From assembly GCF_032854445.1 (NCBI RefSeq), contig NC_088295.1, positions 61,115,249 through 61,179,248 of the forward strand: a stretch of 64,000 nucleotides of DNA, read 5' to 3'. The DNA is from Liolophura sinensis (Eukaryota > Mollusca > Polyplacophora > Chitonida > Chitonidae). The notes below the pieces were generated by a model. That model saw nothing but the letters and a program-made list of their open reading frames with translations, ran no database searches and was not told the DNA's origin. Positions within the stretch are counted from its first letter, which is position 1. Each line of letters starts with the position of its first letter. Shown here piece by piece: positions 44,293 through 54,790 of this stretch. Made by a program: the position numbers and the translations under genes.

Positions 44293-45110
44293 TTGGCAGC
44301 AAACGTGAAACAGATGTCTCCCTTGGATTTTGACAACGGAAATGTTTCAGAAAACTGGTCACGATGGAAGGAACTGATGCACCTCGTGTTCACCAGACCG
44401 GATGCAGACAAGTGGAAAACGGATCAAAAAGCCGCACAGTTCTTGATAAATATTGGACAAAAAGGCAGAGACATTTGCAGAGCATGGCGTTCTAGATTCT
44501 AAGAAGCCAGAGAAACCATTCGAACTTTTTGAGTACTACTGCAACCCGAAGAAAAACACGTCGGTACAACGTAAGTTATTTTATCAACGGGGTCAAGGTC
44601 AGTCAGAATCGACAGACGAATGGGTCACTCAGTTAAAACTCACTGGCCGTGACTGTAGTTTTCATTATCTAGACGACATGATTAAAGACAGGATTATCAT
44701 GGGCTCAAATTCATCTGAAGTTCAGGAAAAACTCCTCTTAGAAGAAAAAGAAAAGCAACAAAAATTGCCAAGGTTCATGAAATATCACATGAACAATTGA
44801 AAGTGTTGAACAAAGCTCCCGATGAAGTCCACGAACTAAAATTTGACAATAAATTTGGAAAGAATAAATTCAAAACTGGTCAACACAAATTCCAGGGACA
44901 TAAACAACAGAAATTTAAGAAGTTTCAGAAACGGAACACACATGACAAGCAGGACAATTCTCAGTGTGGTCGGTGTGGATGTGAACATAAGAAGTCAGAA
45001 ACTGCCCAGCAATGTGAAAAAATTGTATGAAATGTGGAATCAAAAATCATTTCGGGACAATGTGTAGGTCTAAATCAGCTCATGCTGTTTGTGAAGATAA
45101 TCATAACACA
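44293..45110 (+). pseudogene. gag of Ty3/Gypsy element, frameshifted
   Basis: Three overlapping frames carry the gag. The N-terminal part has 'NVSENWSRWKELMHLVF'. The middle holds 'PFELFEYYCNP', 'FYQRGQGQSESTDEWVTQL' and 'DMIKDRIIMG', typical of Ty3 gag capsid. The basic C-terminal part has one worn Cys/His cluster ('CGRCGCEH') and one intact CCHC zinc knuckle 'CMKCGIKNHFGTMC' near 45024-45065. Frameshifts near 44480, 44780 and 45020 separate them. Confidence 0.88.
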
Positions 45111-45182
45111 GATACTGACACTGAAGACAATGTGCTGTTGTTAGGTACAGTTAACAACACTGAAAACAACGAAAATGAAGCC

Positions 45183-45470
45183 TAGGTAAACTGCATTCCC
45201 ACAGAAACATACGAAAGACTACTGTCAAGCGAAGTACCTCTACAAACACGCTTTCTTCCCAAGTTGTCAGGATATGGTGGTAATCAACTCAAAGTCACAG
45301 GTAAATGCACCGTACCATGCAAGTACAAAAACATTATTCAGAACTTTGAGTTTGTAGTTGTGGATAGCCCAGCGAAACCCCTCCTAGGTTTCAACGCCTG
45401 TAAACTGCTACACCTGGTGAAAGTGGTTATGACAATTGATCAACCAATCACAAAGCAGTTTTTGACTTAA
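45183..45470 (+). pseudogene. retropepsin-type protease remnant
   Basis: Downstream motifs remain ('CIPTETYERL', 'PLLGFNAC', the latter matching the conserved second motif of retropepsins). The segment that should contain the catalytic D-[ST]-G is missing: a TAG (45183-45185) sits directly before 'VNCIP'. A deletion has removed the active site. Confidence 0.7.
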
Positions 45471-45476
45471 GAATCA

Positions 45477-46068
45477 GTGGTCAAGGAGAACAAGGATATC
45501 TTCAAAGAGCTTAGTTGTCTTCCAGGAAATGCCAAAATTAGACTCAAAGACAACGCACTACCAATTGTGCACGCACTACAGCGTGTCCCCGTAGCATTAA
45601 GGGATCGTGTCAAAAATGAACTAAAACGTATGCAGTCAATGGGCGTTATCAGAGCCATTGACAAGCCCACAGAATGGGTAAGCTCAATTGTGGTCGTCGC
45701 GAAAAAAGACAAGACACTGCGGATATGTATCGACCCGAAGGACTTGAGCAAAAACATAATGCGATAGCACTATCAACTTCCTACAGTGGAGGGCATAACA
45801 CATAAACAGGCAGGTGCGAAATACTTCAGTCGGCTCGACGCAAAATCCGGGTTCTGGCAGATCCAGCTAGATGATGAAAGCAGTAAACTCACAACATTTA
45901 ACTTTCCCTTTGGCAGGTGGGCATTTACACGCTTACCTTTTGGCCTTGTATCAGCCAAGAAAATCTTTCAAAAGAAAGCACACGAAGCCCTGGAAGGCCT
46001 TGACGGCGTTTAGGTTTTGGTTGATGACATTCTGCTCTACTCACCCACCCGATGGGTATGATCAATTA
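45477..46068 (+). pseudogene. reverse transcriptase of Ty3/Gypsy element
   Basis: Fingers and palm are readable: 'LKRMQSMGVIRAIDKPTEWV', 'VVVAKKDKTLRICIDPKDL', 'FSRLDAKSGFWQIQLD', 'RLPFGLVSA' and the catalytic 'VLVDDILLYS' (46020 on). In-frame stops lie at about 45765 and 46011. After 'LLYSP' the sequence jumps directly to the thumb ('GMINYFTKCAPGL', about 46055), so roughly 60 or more residues between palm and thumb are deleted. Confidence 0.92.
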
Positions 46069-46476
46069 CTTCACCAAATGTGCCCCAGGACTTGCAACAG
46101 CCACAGCTCCAATAAGAGAACTCTTAAACGAAGATATTGAGTGGCTATGGGACGCAAATTGTGATAAAGCATTTGGACAGGTGAAATCCATCATCACGCG
46201 AGCACCAGGACTGGTGTTAGCATACTAAGACGTCACCAAGGACACCCTCCAAGAAGACGCGTCAAAATCAGGCCTTTGCGCAGTTGTTCTTCAAGAAGGC
46301 AAACCAGTTGCCCACGCATCACGAGTACTTAGGCCGACACAACAAATCTATACAGAGATAGACCAAGAAATGTTGGCAATTCAGTTTGGGTGTGAGAAGT
46401 TTCATTCGTATATCTATGGAAAACAAGTGACAGTACACAGTGATCACAAGCCGCTGGAGATAATCATGCGCAAATA
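46069..46476 (+). pseudogene. RNase H of Ty3/Gypsy element
   Basis: Same frame as the thumb: 'IRELLNEDIEWLWDANCDKA', then 'DASKSGLCAVVLQ', 'EIDQEMLAIQFG', 'FHSYIYGKQVTVHSDHKPLE'. The D, E and D metal ligands of Ty3-type RNase H are kept. Stops at about 46227 and 46474 break it. Confidence 0.9.
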
Positions 46477-46479
46477 ATC

Positions 46480-46790
46480 CACTGGCTTCAGCACCACCCA
46501 GTCTACAGTGCATGATGCTGCGCTTACAGCTGTACGATTTGAATGTAGTTGTTCACCCCGGAAAGGAAATTCTGATTGCAGACACACTCTCCAGAAATTA
46601 CAAATCTGGATATGACGCACATGAAGACCCAACCCTGTAAGAGCACGTTCATGCAGTATTTCAACGGATCCGAGTAACTGATCTGAAACTGGAAAAAATC
46701 AAATCGGAAACAGAGAAGGATCAAACTCTCATCAAACTTATCATCATCTTTCATTCACAGAGGGTGGCCACAGACTAAACAATGAGTGAA
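46480..46790 (+). pseudogene. RNase H / integrase connection, decayed
   Basis: Pieces such as 'LQLYDLNVVVHPGKE' and 'IADTLSRNY' match the tether that follows RNase H in Ty3/Gypsy polyproteins, in shifting frames. Confidence 0.75.
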
Positions 46791-47477
46791 CGCTGATCTG
46801 AGAAAATATGGCATGTGCGAGACGAACTGTTTTGAGCGGTATAGTGTTCAAAAGGGACAAAATTGTGATTCCAGTATCTCTGCATGTCGACATGCTGCAA
46901 CGGATACATGCAGGACATTTCGGCATGGAACTTTGCAAAGGACGTGCTACAGAATTTCACAAGATTCGCTGCAGAATGGAGTTTCAAGCACACTATGAAC
47001 AGCTCCTACCATCACCAATCTAACCGACTTGCTGAAAAGTATGTCGGTGTAGCAAAACGGATCATGAAGAAAGCCCAGACCGACGGCATTGACCCGTACA
47101 TGGGATTGTTAGTCTACAGAAAAACACCCACTGATGGAACCGCTACACCAGCTCAACTCCTAATGAGTCGTCATCTTCGAGACAACCTCCCAGTCCAACC
47201 AAACCAGCTCCGTTCATCTTTACAAAACTCAAAAGATGTACTAAGGCGACTTTCACAGAAACGGATGAACAGTGAGAAAAACTACAACCATTCCGTCCAA
47301 ACCAGCCCCGCTAGCCAACAGCCGAACAACAAATCAACAGGCTCGACGCCTCCACCGCTGGAGAACCCAACTCATTCTGTGACTCCGAAACCACCCGACA
47401 CATCACCAACTTCACAGTTCTCACGCTTGGTTCGACGCATTAAGCCCAAGATTTTATCTGATTTCATAACTGGATGA
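46791..47477 (+). pseudogene. integrase of Ty3/Gypsy element, catalytic core deleted
   Basis: The N-terminal HHCC region is partly present ('RIHAGHFGMELCKGRA', about 46900). It is followed immediately by the end of the core ('HHQSNRLAEKYVGVAKRI' with the Glu of the D,D-35-E triad, about 47015) and a long C-terminal tail to TGA 47475-47477. The part that carries the two Asp residues is missing, so about 100 residues are lost between 46930 and 46965. Confidence 0.9.
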
Positions 47478-47999
47478 AGTGGAAGTGTGTGTGCGTGTGT
47501 GTGTTATTGTGAGCATAGTTTGTGTTGCTCTCGGTTGTGAATCTCAGTCAGAATGCAAATTCCAGCTCCAACAGTGAATTTGTGAATCAGTGATTAATGT
47601 GTGCATTCTATTCAGTTCATTGAATTCCATCATTCCTCGACATTGAAATGAGTGATGTATTTGCAGGTAGGCTCACTTTCTCCATCACTCAGATTCATGG
47701 ATTTGGATGATTCAAAGTGCTATGATTAATTTTATTTGCTATATAAAATTGTTCTAAATTGTGTGTTCTTGACATTCATATGAAAGTTTAATAGATGGAT
47801 AAATTTGTGAGCCACTGATATAATTTGACATTTGACTCCAGCTCAAGTTTTTAGTATCAAACTGACTCTACAAATACTTACAGTTTGCAGTGTATTCTAT
47901 TTTGTTTTAAATTGAAATTGGTTGTATTTGAAATGTATAGTTGGACAGTCCTTTAGAAGCAAAATTTGTTAAACAATGTAATACCACTAGCTTTTTTTC
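47478..47999 (+). other. 3' untranslated part of the LTR element
   Basis: AT-rich, with a GT run near 47489; no coding. Confidence 0.6.
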
Positions 48000-48012
48000 A
48001 AAAGAAGGATGA
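48000..48012 (+). other. polypurine tract
   Basis: 'AAAAGAAGGATGA' ends at the first base before the 3' LTR, the position where second-strand synthesis is primed. Confidence 0.75.
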
Positions 48013-48280
48013 TGTGATATTGTCATAGTTTGCCACGTGCATTTGTTTACGTCATAGCACATGTGTATGTTTACATCACATGATCAGCTCCCCTATATTA
48101 ATATTCATGAACGTCGCAGCATTGCGATTGGCTTATATTACGTAAGTAACATAACTGCGGGACTGCTCAAGGTGATGAAGTCAGTTCAATACAGTCACTG
48201 TCTAAATGGAGACGGTGCTTCGAGTCCTTTATTTATTTATACTTTCTTACGTCCAAAGACGTTAACATAAAAGTATTACA
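48013..48280 (+). repeat. 3' LTR of Ty3/Gypsy element
   Basis: 268 bp from TGTGATATTG to AGTATTACA; see the 5' LTR. It is followed by CCGAC and two motifs like 'CCGACAAAACACATCCGAC', the continuation of the interrupted host repeat. Confidence 0.95.
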
Positions 48281-49336
48281 CCGACAACGCCCGTCCTCTT
48301 AATTAACCGACAAAACACATCCGACAGTCAAACATGATGTTAAATATTTGTTGAGGGGGAATGCATACAGTGTGACTAGTGATTTTCATCTAAAAATTTG
48401 TCATGAAAGCGTATCCCAGTCTGGCAAAAGTTTTCCTCTCATAAGCGTAGTACATATGTTTTCAAAACAATATATATCTGCATGGCATACAGATTATAGC
48501 TTACTACGATTCATAGTATCACATCGCAGCTGCCATAAGGTATGCATTTTGAGTCAGTTTTACAGGCATATTATGCAATTTAATGGGTTCCCATAACATA
48601 TGTATTTAAAAATTTTGATTATTTAGAAATTTAAACCAAATCATATGATAATTCACAAGAAAAATATTATTTTTGAATAGTCTTCAAAAGAATGAAAAGT
48701 AATTTATTTTTAGAGGTTTCTGTGTATTTTTTTCTCTGTTCTTTTGCCCTGCATGGATGTATATGATAAATAGAACGTATCACTGATCTTAACGTTAAAT
48801 CTGAAGCATTCTATATTAATCGCGTGAATTAATATTTATATATTATTCCCCGAAATCGGGAAAAATGAATATTGGCTGCATGTTTGTGAACATATACACT
48901 CTTTTGAAAAAAAAAAACAAACACATTTTGTTCCTTTTTTTTATGGTTAAAACCATCACTGCTATGTATTTGGAATCAACCATTTCCTTTAGAGGTGTTA
49001 GGCTAGAGCATGTAAGTTATATTTCCGAGATAGGAACAACTGACATTCATATTAGATTTGTGTTCTTAGAATAGGAAATAAAATTCTAACATAAGCCATA
49101 ATGCTGTTTTTCTTTTCAATTAGTTTTCAGATAAGCCTGGAATGGAGGTTGAGCATTATGTAAACAGCTGGGAGATATATAGTTATTTCAGATGTGGACA
49201 AAAACAGTTAAAATACATAGAGATTGAACGAGCATGTATTGAAATCTGAAACATCATTTCAGGGAGAAAGTGTTAAGTTTTCGGAGACAACTAAACAACT
49301 TATGTCATTTGCCATACACATTTTATAGTGATCGAG
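48281..49336. other. no gene seen
   Basis: Very AT-rich; no recognised element. Confidence 0.45.
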
Positions 49337-49397
49337 ATTTGTCCACGGGATTTTTGTCCGCCGGGGCTTTTGTCCGCCGGGGCTTTTGTCCGTACCC
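49337..49397 (+). repeat. 'GGCTTTTGTCCGCCGG' tandem motif
   Basis: Three units of about 18 bp ('GGATTTTTGTCCGCCGG', 'GGCTTTTGTCCGCCGG', 'GGCTTTTGTCCG'). Confidence 0.8.
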
Positions 49398-49737
49398 CTA
49401 CATGTGGATAGTATGGTAAGTCTGATGGGCATCTCCATGTTCCTTCACCTTTCATGCGTCGCACTTCATGCAAAGTTGGGTAAACACCCATTATTCTCAT
49501 CTACCGCCTCACCCACGAGAACCTGTGGCAATCTAGTTCACTCATATATGGCTGATATCCCTGTTTTTAGGTAAGCAGAAAACGTGTCTGTAAGCTGTAC
49601 AAGCTCAAAATGATGCCAGGCTTTGTTTAAAGAATAAACTGATAGTGTATTCATATATAAAAAAAACACATCTTCACTATATTACACTAAATTTTCCCAT
49701 AGATCTCGGCGTAATTTTAAAGGAAAACCCCAAGAAT

Positions 49738-49842
49738 TTATGTATGTAGGTATGTATGTATGTATGTATGTATGTGTGTACGCATGTATGTGTGTACGCA
49801 CGTATGTGTGCGTGTGCGTGCATGTGCGTGCATGTTTGGGAT
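49738..49842. repeat. TATG/GTGTACGCA microsatellite
   Basis: (TATG)n grading into 'TGTGTGTACGCATGTATG' units and GCGTGCATGT. The 98- and 75-codon open frames here are repeat artefacts. Confidence 0.9.
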
Positions 49843-50208
49843 TTTCGCCGAACTTAACAATTTGTCAGTACATACATGTATATTGTGTCTTCGTGTGGTC
49901 TTTGTCTCCACTGATGTATCATGCCGAAGAGTCACCCAGTCACATTATACTGATAGCGGGCCAACCAGTCCTGTTTCCTGGCTCTAATCTCAGGGCTTTG
50001 GGCCAAGCGAGGCAACAACAAGGATGGTATGTTTGAAAGTTATTGGTATGCTTCGATGTATAATGGACTACACCATAGCGAGTAAAACCTGGGCAACGAC
50101 GACATTTGTCGACATATATGCATATTCCAGCATCAACTGCAGTAAGTACTATATTTCATATGACCTCTTTTTCTATTCCCTTTTATCAATTTTGACTCAT
50201 GTAACGTA
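49843..50208. other. no gene seen
   Basis: No element recognised. Confidence 0.4.
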
Positions 50209-50441
50209 GCCCTTCAGTGGCAGACCCGGGGTCAAACCCAGGTCGGGTCATAATAAAGACATTAATAATGATACTTGTTGCTTCCTTGGTTAACTCTCAG
50301 CAGTAAGAGGTTAGTGCAAAGAAACAAGACTGGTTGGCTCGATGTCAGTATAATGTGACTGTGTGGGGTGTCAGGTCTGCTGTCTTCAGCATGATAATTC
50401 AATGGGGGCAGCACTTTGGTGGCATGGACTCGCTCTGCCAC
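50209..50441 (+). mobile_element. SINE-B-related copy, tail missing
   Basis: The head 'GGGTCAAACCCAGGTCGGGT' fits the SINE-B B-box region. 'CAAGACTGGTTGGCTCGATG' + TCAGTATAAT and a CTCTGCCACAAG end follow the SINE-B order but diverge strongly. It ends exactly where an inverted SINE-B begins. Confidence 0.6.
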
Positions 50442-50718
50442 AAGAGTGAGTGAATGAGTGCTTGGGGTTTAACGTCGTACTTAACAATTTTCCAGTCATA
50501 TGACGACGAAGGAATCCTTAGAGTGCATGTAATGTGCCTCCTTGTTGTAGGACGGATTTCCACCGCTCTTTTATCGTGTGCTGTTTCACTGAGACGCCTT
50601 ACCGAAGGCCAGTAAGCCGTCTCACCCTAGCCATTATACTGATACAGGTTAACCAGTCACTACACTATCCCCTTTATGATGAACGCCAAGCGAGGACGTT
50701 ACAACTTCCTCTTTTTAT
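50442..50718 (-). mobile_element. SINE-B, head missing
   Basis: Inverse order: GAGTGAGTGAATGAGTGC, 'TTTAACGTCGTACTTAACAA', 'AGTCATATGACGACGAAGGA', 'CGGATTTCCACCGCTC', 'GCCAAGCGAGGACGTTACAA'. It lies tail-to-tail with the preceding + copy and seems to have inserted into its end. Confidence 0.85.
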
Positions 50719-50996
50719 ACACATACAATCCTATAAGACGTTAGCCTGCTGATTTCGGTTGTAGTTCAAGGAAGACAACTCTGGTTATAATGAATCACGA
50801 AGCAGATGAAGAATCTAGGGTCGTCAGAATTAAATGAAGGCAGTCACTATGTAGCCAGCGGCTGTGGATATACTTACAATTTCCCCGTTCTATACCCAGC
50901 AGTAGTGGATATAAGCAGAACTTTTTTGCCTTTTGTAGCCCTACCCAACGTCTGTGGATATGTACAGATTTTTTCCTTTATATACGGACCGGCAAG

Positions 50997-51113
50997 GGGA
51001 GCGAAGTTAGTAGAGCGTCCGCTTCGGGACTCCACCCTAATGATTCCTTCGTCGTCATATGACTGAAAAATTGTTGAGTACGACGTTAAACCGCTAGCAC
51101 TCACTCACTCACT
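50997..51113 (+). mobile_element. SINE-B, short internally deleted copy
   Basis: The tRNA-like start 'GGAGCGAAGTTAGTAGAGCG' + TCCGCTTCGGGA jumps directly to 'CTTCGTCGTCATATGACTGA', 'GTTGAGTACGACGTTAAACC' and ACTCACTCACTC. Head and tail are joined with nearly the whole body absent. Confidence 0.8.
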
Positions 51114-51197
51114 CCCTTATATACGCGGTTGATATAAGCAGAACATTTCTTGCCTTCTGTACCCAGCGGATGTGAATATATACAGAATTTGTTTCGT

Positions 51198-51402
51198 TAT
51201 ATTTATTTATTCAAGAAATATTTCACTTACACAACGGTGGCCAGCATTATAGTGGGAGAAAACCGGGCAGAGCCCGGGGGAAACCCACGCCTATCCACAG
51301 GTTTCAGCAGAACCTTCCTATTCACAGCGACTGCATTGGTGAGAGGCTCCTGGGTCATTGCACCGAGCTGGCGTGCTTAACCCCTCGGCCACGGAAGACC
51401 TC
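51198..51402 (-). mobile_element. SINE-A, nearly full length
   Basis: 'AAGAAATATTTCACTTACAC', 'GGCCAGCATTATAGTGGGAG', 'GGGCAGAGCCCGGGGGAAAC', 'ATTGGTGAGAGGCTCCTGGG' and CTCGGCCACGGAAGACC. Confidence 0.88.
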
Positions 51403-52847
51403 TCGTAAATTATTTGCAACGACAATAATATAAACATAATTGAACGAGTGGGGTATTAAAATTCGATTGGGCCAGTATCATTCGGACGATGAGTATTTTT
51501 GTCTTTGGTACGAAAATGTGCCAGTTGAAAAAAGTCGCGACCAGCTTTTATTACCGGTAGCCTACACCTAGCACAAAACTTAAGAAAAGCCGCCTGGACG
51601 TCACATGTAGGCCTACATGTGACTACTTGTAGAGTGTACGTATTGTAGCTAGACCTGCTTATAGCTAGGCATGCGCGTTTACCAGTTGCAAGTATATCCC
51701 TCGTGAATATTTCAGCACAAATAGTTAAAGGAATTACATGCACGTTTATGTAGGCCCTAGATCGTTTATAATAAATGTGTATGCTTATACCGTACGTCAG
51801 CACACATAACTTCGATTATGCCTATAGAAGGGGAAAACCCCGGTGCAAAAGATTCGGTATACATGAGTGGATAGCTTAAATATGTGTACGGGGAAAAACC
51901 CAGTGAGACTGGAAACTACCAGGGTATTTCCATATGCGTCGGATCTAAAAATAAACATGGCGTTTGTAACGTAATGTATATGATTCATACACACCATATG
52001 ATATTAGACAAAGAAGGAACATATGCCGGCTGTCAACTAAGGCATGGGTAGTATGAGTCGGATTTACAATGAAGAACACTATGCCTTAGGAGTTGTATGC
52101 GCAGCTACAGCGTGTTAACACTATGTTAATTTCCGAGTACGTGTAGAGCAAGGGAGGCTACTCAACACTTTTGGATTCATGGGTTTTGCCCCCTGTTCGG
52201 ATTCATCTTTCAAGCGAGATTTAGCAAAAACATGTTTTCTCTTGACGGAGAAAGGTGATATTTTCATACAACAGGTCGAGAATAGCTATGATTTTCCCAT
52301 TTTATCATTGCTAATATTATTCTTTTTCAAATGATGACAATGAGCAGGGGGCCTAAATTATTTTTAACACACACATGTACAACTAGCAAGCATTTGATTG
52401 AACTGTTAAACTTACAATCCTACAAGTATCACAGTGCATTTGCAATAATATTAGAAGGGAGATTACTTTACCTGTTTGGTTTCACGAGTTTTGCCCCTTG
52501 TTCGTTAACAGAGCCACATTTGCATTCTACAGCGTACACAACATGTATATGGCTGCGTGCGACGTGTACATGTACAAAATCTCGGCATAGTCGCCTGCAT
52601 GTTTCACGAAATAATTCACTACAGATGCAATTTAGACCCACGTGTTACCTAAAATATATCTGTAAGGTTTTCTATGTATTTATGAAACCATAGAAAACTT
52701 TGGGAAATGAGACCTGCAAAATTAGAACGGTAGGCGGGGAGTTAATTGCCAGACGGAATCGGCATCAACTTTCATGAAAGAGATTCTCGTTGTCAGATGG
52801 TAGACGATTCTGTTTCTGGCGTTACTCAGTTCCATGTGCATGACAGA
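51403..52847. other. no gene seen
   Basis: A 120-codon open frame at 52331-52693 (+) has no recognised domain. The phrase 'GTTTTGCCCC' occurs near 52183 and 52489 in similar surroundings, possibly two pieces of one unknown repeat. Confidence 0.4.
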
Positions 52848-54446
52848 TTGACTGGCTACAGTGCAGGTCAGTGACTGAGTGAGTGATCACTGCCTGGCTG
52901 ACTGGCTACAGTGCAGGTCAGTGACTGAGTGAGTGATCACTGCCTGGCTGACTGGCTACAGTGCAGGTCAGTGATTAAGTGAGTGATCATTGACTGGCTG
53001 ACTGGCTACAGTGCAGGTCAGTGATTAAGTGAGTGATCACTGCCTGGCTGACTGGCTACAGTGCAGGTCAGTGATTAAGTGAGTGATCACTGCCTGGCTG
53101 ACTGGCTACAGTGCAGGTCAGTGATTAAGTGAGTGATCACTGACTGGCTGACTGGCTACAGTGCAGGTCAGTGATTAAGTGAGTAATCATTGACTGACTG
53201 ACTGGCCAGAGTGCAGGTCAGTGATTAAGTGAGTGATCACTGCCTGGCTGACTGGCTACAGTGCAGGCCAGTGACTGAGTGAGTGATCACTGACTGGCTG
53301 ACTGGCTACAGTGCGGGTCAGTGACTGAGTGAGTGATCACTGCCTGGCTGACTGGCTACAGTGCAGGTCAGTGACTGAGTGAGTGATCACTGCCTGGCTG
53401 ACTGGCTACAGTGCAGGTCAGTGATTAAGTGAGTAATCATTGACTGACTGACTGGCTACAGTGCAGGTCAGTGATTAAGTGAGTGATCACTGACTGGCTG
53501 ACTGGCTACAGTGCAGGTCAGTGATTAAGTGAGTAATCATTGACTGACTGACTGGCCAGAGTGCAGGTCAGTGATTAAGTGAGTGATCACTGCCTGGCTG
53601 ACTGGCTACAGTGCAGGTCAGTGATTAAGTGAGTAATCATTGACTGGCTGACTGGCTACAGTGCAGGTCAGTGATTAAGTGAGTGATCACTGACTGGCTG
53701 ACTGGCTACACTGCAGGTCAGTGACTGAGTGAGTGATCACTGAGTGGCTGACTGGCTACAGTGCAGGTCAGTGATTAAGTGAGTAATCATTGACTGGCTG
53801 ACTGGCTACAGTGCAGGTCAGTGATTAAGTGAGTGATCATTGACTGGCTGACTAGCTACAGTGCAGGTCAGTGACTGAGTGAGTGATCACTGCCTGGCTG
53901 ACTGGCTACTTTGCAGGTCAGTGATTAAGTGAGTAATCATTGACTGGCTGACTGGCTACACTGCAGGTCAGTGATTAAGTGAGTAATCATTGACTGACTG
54001 ACTGGCTACAGTGCAGGTCAGTGACTGAGTAAGTGATCACTGCCTGGCTGACTGGCTACAGTGCAGGTCAGTGATTAAGTGAGTAATCATTGACTGACTG
54101 ACTGGCTGCAGTGCAGGTCAGTGATTAAGTGAGTGATCATTGACTGGCTGACTAGCTACACTGCAGGTCAGTGACTGAGTGAGTGATCAATGACTGGCTA
54201 CAGTGCAGGTCAGTGATTGAGTGAGTGATCACTGACTGGCTGACTGGCTACAGTGCAGGCCAGTGACTGAGTGAGTGATCACTGCCTGGCTGACTGGCTA
54301 CAGTGCGGGTCAGTGACTGAGTGAGTGATCACTGCCTGGCTGACTGGCTACAGTGCAGGTCAGTGATTAAGTGAGTAATCATTGACTGACTGACTGGCTG
54401 CAGTGCAGGTCAGTGATTAAGTGAGTGATCACTGACTGGCTGACTG
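52848..54446. repeat. 50-bp minisatellite, about 32 units
   Basis: A unit of 50 bp containing 'ACTGGCTACAGTGCAGGTCA' then GTGACTGAGTGAGTGATCACTGCCTGGCTG. The word GTGCAGGTCA (or a one-base variant) recurs every 50 bp from 52861 to 54161, then, after one unit shortened by 8 bp, from 54203 to 54403: 32 units. Two main variants alternate irregularly: 'GTGACTGAGTGAGTGATCAC' and 'GTGATTAAGTGAGTAATCAT'. Each unit of the first type contains the inverted repeat CAGTGA...TCACTG. Confidence 0.97.
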
Positions 54447-54640
54447 ACACACTGAATGACTTGACTGAGTTGCTGGATTGTAAATTGAGGGACTGAGTGA
54501 ATGATCACTGACTGTCTGATTGGCTGACTTAATGAATGACGTTACCGGATGAGAGAGTAAGCGAAAGTGAATGAGTGACCCACAACCCGAGTGACCGAGT
54601 GACTTAGTGACTGTTTGATTTACCGATATAGTATTTATTT
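54447..54640. repeat. degenerate border of the minisatellite
   Basis: Scattered 'TGACTGAGTGA'-like words without fixed spacing; an older, decayed edge of the array. Confidence 0.6.
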
Positions 54641-54790
54641 ATTTATGCATGTATTCACTTACGTCCGTCAGCATTAGGGTTAGAGGAATCCGGGCAGAAC
54701 TTCCAACGCGCATGTACGACCGGAGAGAAAGCGAACATCTAGATGTACTTGAAGTCACATCGATCTCATTGATGGAATGCTCTATTGTGC
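54641..54790 (-). mobile_element. SINE-A, heavily decayed
   Basis: 'TATTTATTTATGCATGTATT', 'CGTCAGCATTAGGGTTAGAG', GAATCCGGGCAGAAC, GGAGAGAAAGCGAACATC and GAAGTCACATCGATCTCATTG keep the inverted SINE-A order. Confidence 0.6.

Noticed and set aside
49740-50036. 98-codon open frame rich in Tyr, Val, Cys and Met
   Set aside because: Its first half is a TATG/GTGT microsatellite translated in frame.
52331-52693. 120-codon open frame
   Set aside because: No recognised motif; composition is like the surrounding non-coding DNA.
52848-54446. CRISPR-like regular repeat
   Set aside because: The units are contiguous with no unique spacers; it is a minisatellite in a eukaryotic context.
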